A stretch of DNA of 64,000 bases from Streptomyces sp. HUAS YS2 (lineage in GTDB: Bacteria > Actinomycetota > Actinomycetes > Streptomycetales > Streptomycetaceae): positions 1,116,001 through 1,180,000 of the forward strand of contig NZ_CP137573.1 in NCBI RefSeq assembly GCF_033343995.1, written 5' to 3'. Positions 1-8,650 of this stretch are shown in pieces. Every line of letters begins with the position of its first letter. The first letter of the stretch is position 1. Under the pieces are notes generated by a model. That model saw nothing but the letters and a program-made list of their open reading frames with translations, made no database searches and had not been told where the DNA came from. The position numbers were made by a program, and so were the translations under genes.

Positions 1-21
1 CGGCGCCCCTGCGAGGCGCCG
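1..21 (-). terminator. Hairpin downstream of the LCP gene
   Basis: A perfect 7-bp stem (CGGCGCC / GGCGCCG) with a 7-base loop lies about 90 bases beyond the stop of the leftward LCP gene. There is no T-tract, as is usual for actinobacterial terminators. It may extend past the window edge. The bases between it and the gene (22-109) hold nothing else I recognise. Confidence 0.4.
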
Positions 22-109
22 GCGCGGGTGTCCGTCATGGCGGTAGTACAACCGATGTCCGGCGCCGGAACAACAACCGTCCGCGGTGCGGCGGATGACC
101 GGCGCGGGC

Positions 110-1165
110 CTAGCGGGTACCGCTTCCGAGCCGGTCGACGGAGTGACCGGCCACGTAGTCGTCCATCGTGTCGTTCCGCATGGCGGTCCACAATTCGGCC
201 GACTTCTTCCGGTCGACGAGGACCACCGACTGCCCCTTGATCATGTCGGTGCCGGTGACGGGGGCGTTCATGAAGACCATGCGGCCGGGCCGGACCTCGC
301 GGTTGCTCCACAGCAGGTCGCGCAGGTCGGAGTCGCTGAGCCGGTCGTCGACGCTGACGCTGGCGGTGAGGTCGTCGAGCAGCTCGGTGGCCTTGACCGG
401 GTTGGTCAGGTTGCGCGGGGTCATCGCCTTGGCCAACACGGCGCGCAGGAAGTTCTGCTGACGGTGCGTCCGGTCGAGGTCGCCGCGGGCGAGGCTCTTG
501 CGCTCGCGCACGTACCGCAGGCCCTGTTCGCCGTTCATGTGCCGGACCTCGCCGTCGACGGTGAGGTCGACGCCGCCGACCGAGTCGGTGAGGTTCTTGA
601 AGCCGTCCCAGTCGATGACCGCGAGGTGGTCGATCCGCACGTTGGTGAACCGCTGCACGGTGTCGATGAGCAGCGGCGGACCGCCCCAGGAGAAGGCCGC
701 GTTGAGCTTGGCGTCGCCGTGTCCGGGGACGGGGACCCAGGAGTCGCGGGGCAGTGAGACGACGTAGGCGTTGGAGTGGTCCGCGGGCAGGTGGACCAGC
801 ATCATCGTGTCGCTGCGCTGGGCCCCGTACTTCCAGGACGGGGCCTTGGCGTCGCGTCCGGTGGTCGGCAGGTCCGAGCGGCTGTCGACGCCGACGAGCA
901 GGAAGGTCAGCCCGCCCTTGCCCGGCGCGGGCTGCTTCGCGTCGGGGACCTGGGTCGGGAAGGCGCCCGGGATGCGTTCGACCTTGCCGGTGTAGTGGTC
1001 GACGGCCCACCAGCCGGCCCCGGCGGCCATCAGCACGCCGGCGCCCAGCAGCGCGACCGCGCCGAGGAGCACTCTGCCCGGCCGGACCCGACGGCGCGGC
1101 CGCGGCGTGGCGTCCGCCACATCCGGCGTGTCCTGCGCCGTGTCCGTCGCTTCCCCCTGATGCAC
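110..1165 (-). CDS. LCP (LytR-CpsA-Psr) family glycopolymer attachment protein
   Basis: A 351-residue membrane-anchored LCP enzyme. The family transfers lipid-linked glycopolymers onto peptidoglycan outside the membrane. A basic cytoplasmic N-terminus is followed by one membrane span at about residues 31-54, then an extracellular LCP domain with GVDSRSD (92-98), RSDTMML (117-123) and SLPRDSW (137-143), which carry the conserved Asp/Arg residues that bind pyrophosphate lipid. I chose the GTG start because GGGAGGGG lies six bases upstream; an in-frame ATG 48 bases earlier lacks such a site. It is divergent from the sugar transferase and is probably the step that fixes the neighbouring polysaccharide to the wall. 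The family call is firm; the exact polymer is inference. Confidence 0.9.
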   Translation of the reverse strand: MHQGEATDTAQDTPDVADATPRPRRRVRPGRVLLGAVALLGAGVLMAAGAGWWAVDHYTGKVERIPGAFPTQVPDAKQPAPGKGGLTFLLVGVDSRSDLPTTGRDAKAPSWKYGAQRSDTMMLVHLPADHSNAYVVSLPRDSWVPVPGHGDAKLNAAFSWGGPPLLIDTVQRFTNVRIDHLAVIDWDGFKNLTDSVGGVDLTVDGEVRHMNGEQGLRYVRERKSLARGDLDRTHRQQNFLRAVLAKAMTPRNLTNPVKATELLDDLTASVSVDDRLSDSDLRDLLWSNREVRPGRMVFMNAPVTGTDMIKGQSVVLVDRKKSAELWTAMRNDTMDDYVAGHSVDRLGSGTR

Positions 1166-1413
1166 TCGAGACCCCTCCCAGCGTGCCGGTTCACGTGCGA
1201 AAAGCGTGAACACGACAGAAGTATCATGCGTTTGACCGCCCCCACACGGGCTCTCGTGTCACGAGATGAACACACCATCACCCTGTCACGTCTTTCGTGT
1301 AAACAGCAGACGAGGTACGTGCGTTTGTCGTACTGTTCCGCGTTGCGACACTTGTTCATCGATCCGGGGGTCGATGGGCGGTACGCGAGAGTCGACACGT
1401 GCCGGGGGGGTAC
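1166..1413. promoter_or_regulatory. Divergent promoter region of LCP and sugar transferase genes
   Basis: This 248-base gap separates two genes pointing away from each other, so it must hold both promoters. It contains a perfect 13-base palindrome CTCGTGTCACGAG at 1254-1266, which looks like an operator. It also has TCGTACTGT at 1328-1336, about 78 bases before the sugar transferase ATG. The same nonamer with one change occurs about 70 bases before the secreted protein gene at 5161. I could not assign -35/-10 boxes with confidence. Confidence 0.45.
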
Positions 1414-2892
1414 ATGTGGCATGCCCGTACAGCTGAGACCACAGCTGGGGGAAGAACCGGATCGCGGACGTGGACCGTCCATCCGCATCCGCGCGGCAAG
1501 ACCGAGTGGTATCTGCCGTTCGCGCTGACCACGGACGTGGCGGGCGTCGCCCTGCCCACCGCGCTGCTGCTGCACACCGACCACCAGCCGTACGCGACCG
1601 TGTGGGCCGCCGCCGCGGCGGCCGCGTGGGTGTCGGTGCGGGCCCTGCGGCACCGGTACGCCGCCCGCGCGCTCGGGGAGTCGCGCGGCAGCCTCCCGGT
1701 GCTGCACGACTGGCTGATCCTGATCGGCGTGCTCGCCGTGTTGCGTGCGGCGGCCGATCTGCACCACCCGCCACTGCTCTGCCTGGCCGCGCTGCTGCCG
1801 GCCCCCGTACTGACCCTGATCTGCCGCAAACTGACATGGCATCACCTCGTCGCGGCGCGACGCGAGGCGCAGGTCGTCACCCGCGTCCTGGTCCTCGGCG
1901 AGCCCACCGCCGCCGGTGACGTCGCGGAGCACCTGTCGGGGCGTACGGACCATCCGTACGTCGTCGTCGGCGTCGTCGCGATCGGCGAGGGCCCGGCGCC
2001 GACCGGAGCGCCGGTCACCGCCCGGCTCGGCCTGAGCGCGCCGCAGGACGTCGACGGCGACGCCCGCGAAGTCCTCGCAGCCGCCCGGCAGTTGCGGGCC
2101 GACTTCGTGCTCGTCGCGCCAGGCACCCGGATGACCGGGCCGCGGCTGCGCCGGTTGGCCTGGGGACTGCACGACTCGGGGACCGAACTCGCCCTGGCCC
2201 CGGGCCTGGTGGAGTGTGCGGTCAAGCGGATCGAGACCGTGTCGGCGGCCGGCATGGCGCTGCTGCGGGTCGTCCCGCCGGTCCGCAACGGCGTGCAGCA
2301 GGCGCTCAAGTCGGTCATGGACCGGGCCGGCGCCGCGCTCGGCCTGCTCGTCCTGTCGCCGCTGTTCCTCGGGATCGGCGCGGCGGTACGGCTCACCTCG
2401 CCGGGGCCGGTGTTCTACCGGCAGGTGCGGATCGGCCAGGACCAGGCGCCGTTCATGATGTGGAAGTTCCGCACGATGTTCCTCGACGCGGACGCCCGCA
2501 AGGAGGAGCTGACGCAGTCCAACGAACACGACGGGCTGATGTTCAAGATGCGCCGGGACCCGCGGGTGACCCGCGTGGGCCGGCTGCTCCGGCGCACCTC
2601 GATGGACGAACTCCCGCAGCTGATCAACGTGTTGTGCGGGGCGATGTCGCTGGTCGGGCCGCGTCCGCCGCTGCCGGAGGAGGTCGCCCGGTACGACGAC
2701 GTGGAGCTGCGCAGGCTCTCCGTGCGGCCCGGCATGACCGGCCTCTGGCAGATCAGCGGCCGCTCGGACCTGTCCTGGGACGAGACGGTCGAGCTCGACC
2801 TGCACTATGTCGACAACTGGTCGTTCACCAGCGACATCGACGTGATGGCCCGTACGTTCCGCGCCGTCGTCGACGGTCGCGGAGCGTACTGA
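1414..2892 (+). CDS. Polyprenyl-phosphate sugar-1-phosphate transferase (WbaP/WcaJ-type, polysaccharide initiation)
   Basis: A 492-residue priming transferase that moves a hexose-1-phosphate from UDP-sugar to undecaprenyl phosphate, starting each exopolysaccharide repeat unit at the membrane. The N-terminal half has hydrophobic spans (about residues 30-140) and a nucleotide-sugar-like domain. The C-terminal catalytic domain begins with a long hydrophobic stretch and then shows SPGPVFYRQ, KFRTM, TSMDELPQLINVL, MSLVGPRP and RPGMTGLWQ, all family signatures, ending normally at GRGAY. The ATG at 1414 follows a G7 tract at 1404-1410; a GTG at 1399 would add five residues. It opens the EPS locus rightward and is divergent from LCP. 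The sugar used (glucose or galactose) cannot be read from sequence. Confidence 0.9.
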   Translation: MWHARTAETTAGGRTGSRTWTVHPHPRGKTEWYLPFALTTDVAGVALPTALLLHTDHQPYATVWAAAAAAAWVSVRALRHRYAARALGESRGSLPVLHDWLILIGVLAVLRAAADLHHPPLLCLAALLPAPVLTLICRKLTWHHLVAARREAQVVTRVLVLGEPTAAGDVAEHLSGRTDHPYVVVGVVAIGEGPAPTGAPVTARLGLSAPQDVDGDAREVLAAARQLRADFVLVAPGTRMTGPRLRRLAWGLHDSGTELALAPGLVECAVKRIETVSAAGMALLRVVPPVRNGVQQALKSVMDRAGAALGLLVLSPLFLGIGAAVRLTSPGPVFYRQVRIGQDQAPFMMWKFRTMFLDADARKEELTQSNEHDGLMFKMRRDPRVTRVGRLLRRTSMDELPQLINVLCGAMSLVGPRPPLPEEVARYDDVELRRLSVRPGMTGLWQISGRSDLSWDETVELDLHYVDNWSFTSDIDVMARTFRAVVDGRGAY

Positions 2893-2909
2893 CGGGCCGC
2901 CGCATGACG

Positions 2910-3866
2910 TCAGCCCTGTTCCCGCCACCAGGCGTAGGTGGACGCGATCCCGTCGCGCAGCGCGATGCCCGGCTTCCAGCCCAGGGAGGCCAGCCGGGTC
3001 ACGTCGAGCAACTTGCGCGGGGTCCCGTCCGGCTTGCTGGTGTCCCAGGCCAGGCGGCCCTCGAAACCGGTCACCTCCGCGACGGTCTCGGCGAGTTCAC
3101 GGATCGTCAGGTCCTCGCCGCAGCCGATGTTGACCGGCTCGTCGCCGTCGTAGGACCGCAGCAGCACGGCGCAGGCCGCGGCCAGGTCGTCCACGTGCAG
3201 GAACTCCCGGCGCGGGGTGCCCGAGCCCCAGAGCGTGATCTCGTCGAGGCCGGCCTCGCGGGCCTCGTGGAAGCGCCGGACGAGGGCCGGCAGGACGTGC
3301 GAGGTCTCCAGGTCGAAGTTGTCGCCCGGGCCGTAGAGGTTGGTCGGCATCGCGGAGATGTAGGCCGCGCCGTACTGCTTCCGGTACGACTGGACCTGCA
3401 CGATGCCGGCGATCTTCGCGAGCGCGTAGGCCTCGTTCGTCGGCTCCAGCGGGCCGGTCAGCAGCGCGTCCTCACCGATCGGCTGCGGCGCGAGCTTGGG
3501 GTAGATGCAGGACGACCCCAGGAACAGCAGCCGTCCGACACCGGCGGCGTGCGCGCCCGCGATCACACTGAGCTGGATCCGGAGGTTCTCCTCCAGGAAC
3601 TGCACGGGGTAGGTGCTGTTGGCCATGATGCCGCCGACCTTCGCGGCGGCCAGCACCACCGCGTCCGGCCGGGTCTCGCGCAGGAACGCGGCGGTGCCCG
3701 CCGTGTCCGTCAGGTCGAGCTCGGCGCGGGTGCGGGTGAGCACCTCGTGCCCGTCCGCGGTGAGCCTCCGGGCGACCGCCGAGCCCACCAGGCCGCGGTG
3801 GCCCGCGACGAAGATGCGGGCCCGCTCGGGCAGGTACGACGTCGATGCGCTCGTCGATTCAGTCAT
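2910..3866 (-). CDS. fcl: GDP-L-fucose synthase
   Basis: A 318-residue bifunctional 3,5-epimerase/4-reductase that turns GDP-4-keto-6-deoxymannose into GDP-L-fucose with NADPH. It is an extended SDR: the N-terminal nucleotide site [12 protein letters not shown] (near residue 20), the Ser/Tyr/Lys triad region with [10 protein letters not shown] and an [10 protein letters not shown] motif, then the YGPGDNFD and [15 protein letters not shown] substrate motifs. Length fits the family (about 310-320). Its start faces gmd, the preceding enzyme of the same pathway, across a 125-base divergent gap, so the pair supplies GDP-fucose to the locus. No strong ribosome site is visible; a Met four codons upstream is possible. 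Confidence 0.93.
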   Translation of the reverse strand: MTESTSASTSYLPERARIFVAGHRGLVGSAVARRLTADGHEVLTRTRAELDLTDTAGTAAFLRETRPDAVVLAAAKVGGIMANSTYPVQFLEENLRIQLSVIAGAHAAGVGRLLFLGSSCIYPKLAPQPIGEDALLTGPLEPTNEAYALAKIAGIVQVQSYRKQYGAAYISAMPTNLYGPGDNFDLETSHVLPALVRRFHEAREAGLDEITLWGSGTPRREFLHVDDLAAACAVLLRSYDGDEPVNIGCGEDLTIRELAETVAEVTGFEGRLAWDTSKPDGTPRKLLDVTRLASLGWKPGIALRDGIASTYAWWREQG

Positions 3867-3991
3867 GGCCCGGATCATGCCAGGCCATGGGTGACCGCAG
3901 CACACCAGATCCGGATTTTCTCCCCGGGTCACCACATAACCGCAGGATACGGACCGGCTGGGGGCCGGTCCGTTCGGGAGGGGCACCACGC

Positions 3992-5005
3992 ATGAGCAAG
4001 ACCGCACTCATCACCGGCGTCACCGGGCAGGACGGCTCGTATCTGGCCGAACTGCTGCTGTCCAAGGGCTACACGGTGCACGGCCTCGTCCGCCGTTCGT
4101 CCAGCTTCAACACGGAACGGATCGACCACGTCTACCAGGACCCGCAGCAGGCGAACCGCTCGTTCGTGCTGCATCACGCGGACCTGTCGGACGGGGTGGC
4201 GCTGGTGAACCTGCTGCGGGACATCCGCCCCGACGAGGTGTACAACCTCGGCGCGCAGTCCCATGTACGGGTCTCGTTCGACGCGCCGCTGTACACCGGC
4301 GACGTGACCGGCCTCGGGGCGCTGCGGCTCCTGGAGGCGATCCGGGCGAGCGGCGTCGACACCCGCATCTACCAGGCGTCGTCCTCCGAGATGTTCGGCG
4401 CCACTCCCCCGCCGCAGAACGAGCAGACCCCGTTCCACCCGCGCAGCCCGTACGGCGCCGCCAAGGTCTTCGCCTACTGGACGACCGTCAACTACCGTGA
4501 GGCCTACGGGATGTTCGCGGTGAACGGTGTCCTGTTCAACCACGAGTCGCCGCGCCGCGGCGAGACCTTCGTGACCCGCAAGATCACCCGGGCGGTGGCC
4601 CGGATCAAGGCGGGCCTGCAGGACAGGCTGTACCTGGGCAATCTGGACGCGGTACGGGACTGGGGGTACGCCCCCGAGTACGTGGACGCGATGTGGCGGA
4701 TGCTCCAGCAGGACGAGGCCACCGACTACGTGGTGGCGACCGGAGTCGCCGCGACGGTGCGGCAGTTCGTCGAGACGGCCTTCGCGCACGCCGGCCTGGA
4801 CTGGGCCGAGTACGTCCGCTACGACCCCAAGTACGAGCGTCCGAGCGAGGTCGACGCGCTGATCGGCGACGCGTCCAAGGCCCGCGAACTGCTCGGCTGG
4901 AAGCCCACCGTGCAGGTGGAGGAGCTGGCCCGGATCATGGTCGACGCCGACGTCCGCCAGGTCGAGGACCAGCTCGCCGGCGTCACCGTCCGCATCGACC
5001 GCTGA
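3992..5005 (+). CDS. gmd: GDP-mannose 4,6-dehydratase
   Basis: A 337-residue extended SDR that dehydrates GDP-mannose to GDP-4-keto-6-deoxymannose, the first step to GDP-L-fucose (and also to rhamnose or perosamine). It starts [20 protein letters not shown], the nucleotide-binding glycine motif typical of Gmd, and has [18 protein letters not shown] (Tyr/Lys), [18 protein letters not shown] and [14 protein letters not shown], all diagnostic. The start has GGGAGGGG upstream at good spacing. It is divergent from fcl, so both enzymes for GDP-fucose are present. The family call is secure. Confidence 0.95.
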   Translation: MSKTALITGVTGQDGSYLAELLLSKGYTVHGLVRRSSSFNTERIDHVYQDPQQANRSFVLHHADLSDGVALVNLLRDIRPDEVYNLGAQSHVRVSFDAPLYTGDVTGLGALRLLEAIRASGVDTRIYQASSSEMFGATPPPQNEQTPFHPRSPYGAAKVFAYWTTVNYREAYGMFAVNGVLFNHESPRRGETFVTRKITRAVARIKAGLQDRLYLGNLDAVRDWGYAPEYVDAMWRMLQQDEATDYVVATGVAATVRQFVETAFAHAGLDWAEYVRYDPKYERPSEVDALIGDASKARELLGWKPTVQVEELARIMVDADVRQVEDQLAGVTVRIDR

Positions 5006-5160
5006 GCCGGAATTTCCGCTTCCGGACATCGACCGCGCACAGTACGGATATGGTCAAGTGGCCGTATCCAGTTGTCATTTCGTCGTACAGTGCGCATTCA
5101 CCACATGGCACGTGGACCACTTCACGCCACATTGACTGGGCTAAAACGCCTGGGGGGAAC
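5006..5160 (+). promoter_or_regulatory. Promoter/leader region of the secreted LamG-type protein
   Basis: A 155-base gap, unusually A/T-rich for this genome. It holds an imperfect inverted repeat (GGATATGG ... CCGTATCC, about 5046-5069) and TCGTACAGT at 5083-5091, which resembles the element before the sugar transferase. It ends in the strong ribosome site GGGGGG three bases before the ATG. No clear -10/-35 pair could be fixed. Confidence 0.35.
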
Positions 5161-7878
5161 ATGCGTAGATCCTGGGGGCTTTCCGCTGCCCTCGTCCTGA
5201 CCGTCGCGGCCGGAGCCGGGGGCTCCCTCGCCCCGACGGCCGCGGCCCTGACGCCGCCGGTGGCCTTCACCGCGGACGATCTGCCGACCTGGCAGACCAA
5301 CGGCATCGTCTGGGCGCTGGCCGAGGCGAACGACACCGTCTTCGTCGGCGGCACCTTCTCCGAGGTCCGGCCGCCCGAGGGCGGCACCGGCACTCCGCGG
5401 AGCGCCGTCAACTTCGCCGCCTTGAACGCGGCGACGGGTGCTCCGACCGACTGCACCCTCTCCTTCACCATCGGCACCGGCACCGCGACCGTGCGGACCC
5501 TGGTCGTCTCGCCCGACAAGAAGACGCTGTACGCGGGTGGCTACTTCGGCGCCGTCAACGGCACCCCGGTCAGCAGCGTCGCCGCCATCGACATCGCCAC
5601 CTGCACCCCGAAGGCGGCCTTCACGCCGTCCTTCCCGGCGACCGTCCGCGCGCTCGCCGTCACCGACACGACGATCTACGCGGCCGGCGACTTCGGCACC
5701 GTCGAGGGCCAGACCCGCGAGCGGTTCGCGGCGGTCGACACCTCCGGCGCGCTGCTGCCGTTCACCGCGAACGCGGACGAGCCCGGCCGCGCGATCGAGG
5801 TCACCCCTGACGGGCAGAAGGTCCTCCTCGGCGGCGACTTCTTCTCCGTCAACGGCGCGAACTCGCACGCGCTGGCCGTGGTGAACGCCACCACCGGCGC
5901 CGTGACCAAGGCGTACCCGAGCGGCTGGATCCCCAGCAACTCCGTCGTCAAGGACATCGACACGGACGCGACCGGGTTCTACACCGGCAACGAGGGCACC
6001 GGCGGCGGCGTCTTCGACGGCCGGATCGCGCTCAACCTGAGCGACTTCGAGCAGCGCTGGCGCGACACCTGCCTCGGCGCCACCCAGGCGGTGGAGTCGT
6101 ACCAGGGCGTGCTGTACAGCGCCTCGCACGCCCACGACTGCTCCAGCATCGGCGAGTTCCCGGACGGGCGCCGCCACCACCTGCTGGCCCAGCCGACCAC
6201 GTCCACCGGCAAGCTCGGCTGGATGCCGGACACCAACGACGGCCTGGGCGAGGGCATCGGCCCCCGCGCCTTCGCCATCTCGGGCACCGGCACCACCAAG
6301 TACCTGTGGGTCGGCGGCGAGTTCACGACCACCAACGGCTCCCCGGCCCAGGGCCTGACCCGCTTCGCATCCGGCCCCGACACCGGCGCCCCGACCGTCC
6401 CGGTCGCGAACGCCGCGGCGGTGACCCCGGACGCGGTGCACGTCCGCTGGCGCTCCAGCCTGGACCTGGACGACAGCAAGCTGACGTACAAGGTCTACCG
6501 CAACGGCGCGGCCACCCCGATCAAGACCGTCACCGGCGACTCGCTGGAGTGGTCGCGTCCCCAGGTCTCCTTCAAGGACACCAATGTGACGCCGGGTCAG
6601 ACCTACAGCTACCGCGTCACCGCGAGTGACGCGGACGGAAACACCAGCGCGCTCTCCGCGACCGCCACGGTGACCGTGCCGACCTCGGCCGAGCCGTACG
6701 CCTCCCGGGTGATCGCCGACGGCGCGAACCTGTACTGGCGCTTCGACGAGTCCACCACGCCGTACGCGGCGGACTCCAGCACCGACAACAGCGGTCTGTA
6801 CATCAACGCCCCGGCGCTGCGCCAGACCCCGGCCGCCGTGACCGGCCCGTCCACCGCGGTCGGTCTCAACGGCACCGACGAGCAGGTCTACAGCGACAAG
6901 CGGCAGGACGTGACCGGCGCCTTCACCGTCGAGACGTGGTTCAAGACGACCACGACCCGCGGCGGCAAGCTGATCGGCTTCGGCAACAACACGACCCGCA
7001 ACAGCGGCAACTACGACAAGCACCTGTACATGACCAACACCGGCAACCTGGTGTTCGGCGTGTACAACGGCGGGACCAGGACCCTCAGCACGCTCGGCTC
7101 GTACAACAACGGCGCCTGGCACCACGTGGTCGGCACCCAGGGCCCCGGCGGCATGACGCTGTACGTGGACGGCCAGAAGATCTCCTCCAACACCGTCACC
7201 GGCAACCAGCAGTACTCGGGCTACTGGCACGTCGGCGCGGACAACCTGTCCGGCTGGCCGCTCCGTCCGACGAGCAACTTCTTCGCCGGGCAGATCGACG
7301 AGGCCGCGGTCTACCCGTCGGCGCTCACCGCCGCCCAGGTGGCGCAGCACTACAGCCTGGCCAAGGCGCCGGCCGACACGGTCAGCACCGTGACCGCGAC
7401 GGACGACACCTACGCCAACGCCGGCGCGCCGTCCACCAACTACGCCGGCTCCAGCTCGCTCGCGGTGCGCGGCACCTCCGCGTACGAGACGTACCTGCGC
7501 TTCACGCTGCCGTCGGCCCCGGCCGGCACGGTACTGAAGAGCGCCCGGCTCGCGGTGAAGACCACCACGATGACCGGCGCGGGCTCGGCCGACAGCCAGT
7601 CGGTCGTCCCGGTGACGGGCGCGTGGACCGACACGACGCTGACGTACAACAACCGCCCCGCGCTCGGTTCCGGAACGCTGGGCACGCTGACCGGCGCGAC
7701 GGACGGCTCCGCCGTCTACTCGGCCTCGCTGGACACCGCGGCGCTCTCCGCGGCGCTCGGCGGCTCGTACAGCGTGGCGCTGACCAGCACCGGCACCGAC
7801 CCGCTGTGGATCTGGTCGTCCGAGGCCGCGGCCGCGGAGGGCACCCCGCAGCTGGTGCTGACCTTCGGCGCCCCGTAA
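5161..7878 (+). CDS. Secreted multidomain protein: propeller-like repeats, FN3, LamG, DNRLRE
   Basis: A 905-residue exported protein of unknown exact role. A Sec-type signal peptide spans about residues 1-30. Residues about 40-400 carry repeated VGGTF, AGGYFGAVNG, AGDFGTVEG, LGGDFFSVNG and VGGEFTTTNG units, which look like blades of a beta-propeller. About 408-495 is an FN3 domain (DGNTSALS); about 505-735 is a LamG/concanavalin-type lectin domain (LYWRFDE, TVETWFKT, HHVVGTQ, LYVDGQ, AGQIDEAAVYP); about 738-905 is a DNRLRE-type beta domain. There is no LPXTG or membrane anchor. Its position inside the EPS locus suggests it binds or organises the polymer or an outside glycan, which is inference. 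The GGGGGG ribosome site fixes the start. Confidence 0.85.
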   Translation: MRRSWGLSAALVLTVAAGAGGSLAPTAAALTPPVAFTADDLPTWQTNGIVWALAEANDTVFVGGTFSEVRPPEGGTGTPRSAVNFAALNAATGAPTDCTLSFTIGTGTATVRTLVVSPDKKTLYAGGYFGAVNGTPVSSVAAIDIATCTPKAAFTPSFPATVRALAVTDTTIYAAGDFGTVEGQTRERFAAVDTSGALLPFTANADEPGRAIEVTPDGQKVLLGGDFFSVNGANSHALAVVNATTGAVTKAYPSGWIPSNSVVKDIDTDATGFYTGNEGTGGGVFDGRIALNLSDFEQRWRDTCLGATQAVESYQGVLYSASHAHDCSSIGEFPDGRRHHLLAQPTTSTGKLGWMPDTNDGLGEGIGPRAFAISGTGTTKYLWVGGEFTTTNGSPAQGLTRFASGPDTGAPTVPVANAAAVTPDAVHVRWRSSLDLDDSKLTYKVYRNGAATPIKTVTGDSLEWSRPQVSFKDTNVTPGQTYSYRVTASDADGNTSALSATATVTVPTSAEPYASRVIADGANLYWRFDESTTPYAADSSTDNSGLYINAPALRQTPAAVTGPSTAVGLNGTDEQVYSDKRQDVTGAFTVETWFKTTTTRGGKLIGFGNNTTRNSGNYDKHLYMTNTGNLVFGVYNGGTRTLSTLGSYNNGAWHHVVGTQGPGGMTLYVDGQKISSNTVTGNQQYSGYWHVGADNLSGWPLRPTSNFFAGQIDEAAVYPSALTAAQVAQHYSLAKAPADTVSTVTATDDTYANAGAPSTNYAGSSSLAVRGTSAYETYLRFTLPSAPAGTVLKSARLAVKTTTMTGAGSADSQSVVPVTGAWTDTTLTYNNRPALGSGTLGTLTGATDGSAVYSASLDTAALSAALGGSYSVALTSTGTDPLWIWSSEAAAAEGTPQLVLTFGAP

Positions 7879-7912
7879 CCCCGGCGTCGTAACCGAACGA
7901 CCGACCTGACAA

Positions 7913-7948
7913 GGATGCGGGGCCCGGCGCCTGCCGGGCCCCGCATCC
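7913..7948 (+). terminator. Perfect 16-bp hairpin between secreted protein and lipoprotein
   Basis: Left arm 7913-7928 and right arm 7933-7948 are perfectly complementary (GGATGCGGGGCCCGGC with its reverse complement) around a GCCT loop. It lies 34 bases after one stop codon and only 21 bases before the next start. It is a strong rho-independent-type terminator or RNA-stability stem; the lipoprotein would then rely on readthrough or on a promoter inside the gap. Confidence 0.8.
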
Positions 7949-7969
7949 ACGTACTACGGGAGTCACCCC

Positions 7970-8650
7970 ATGCGTCGTCCACTCCACCGCCGACCGGCGG
8001 TCGCCGCGGCCCTGCTGGCCGCGCTCCTGACGGTGTCCGCCTGCTCCTCCGACGGCGACCGGCCGGCCGCCGGCCCGCGGGCGTCGAGCGGCCCGGCCGT
8101 GCCGGACCGGCAGATCGAGACCGAGCCCACCGGCCCGGTCGGATCCCCTTCCGCGCTGCCCAAGGACCAGGTGCTTCCGGACGCGAAGATCACGCCGGCC
8201 ACCGGCTCGTTCACGCAGAAGCAGAAGGCGTACCTGAGCGGGCGGGTGCCGAAGGCCATGGACCCCGCGGCGGTGCTCCAGACCGGCGAGGAGTCCTGCC
8301 AGCGGATCGCCCGCACCGCCAAGCGCGACAAGGACGCTGCGATCGGGGCCGTCATCGCCGGCGAGATCCCGGACGCGAAGGCCGCCGTCGAGCACCTGTG
8401 CCCGGAGCAGAAGCCGCTGCTGGCCAAGGCCGAGACGGGCTTCCCGGCCGGCACGGTCCAGCAGCCGAAGCCGGGCAGGTACCGGGCCCTCACCACCGAC
8501 CCGTCGTGCACGTGGCGGGCCCTGGGCAGCAACGGCAAGGTCCTCGGCTCGGGCCCGTCGACCGGCGCCGACGGGCCCGTGAAGGCCACGATCCCGTCGG
8601 GCACCCGCGAGTTCGTCTCGACGAGCTGCTACGCCTGGCTGCCGGTGTAG
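7970..8650 (+). CDS. Secreted lipoprotein, function unknown
   Basis: A 226-residue lipoprotein. The N-terminus is a basic, hydrophobic signal ending in the lipobox LTVSAC near residue 25, so the mature Cys would carry lipid at the outer membrane face. Next comes a Pro/Ser-rich linker, then a small alpha-helical middle with two Cys (about residues 105 and 144), and a C-terminal beta-type stretch from about residue 165 with paired Cys (SCTW, TSCY). I do not recognise a named domain. It follows the secreted LamG protein after a hairpin and its last 22 bases overlap, tail to tail, the opposing glycosyltransferase gene. A role in EPS assembly at the cell surface is possible from context only. Confidence 0.75.
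   Translation: MRRPLHRRPAVAAALLAALLTVSACSSDGDRPAAGPRASSGPAVPDRQIETEPTGPVGSPSALPKDQVLPDAKITPATGSFTQKQKAYLSGRVPKAMDPAAVLQTGEESCQRIARTAKRDKDAAIGAVIAGEIPDAKAAVEHLCPEQKPLLAKAETGFPAGTVQQPKPGRYRALTTDPSCTWRALGSNGKVLGSGPSTGADGPVKATIPSGTREFVSTSCYAWLPV

Noticed and set aside
5122..7950. A 942-codon frame antisense to the secreted LamG protein
   Set aside because: Composition is G/R/A/V-rich with no motif; the plus-strand frame has a signal peptide and four recognisable domains.
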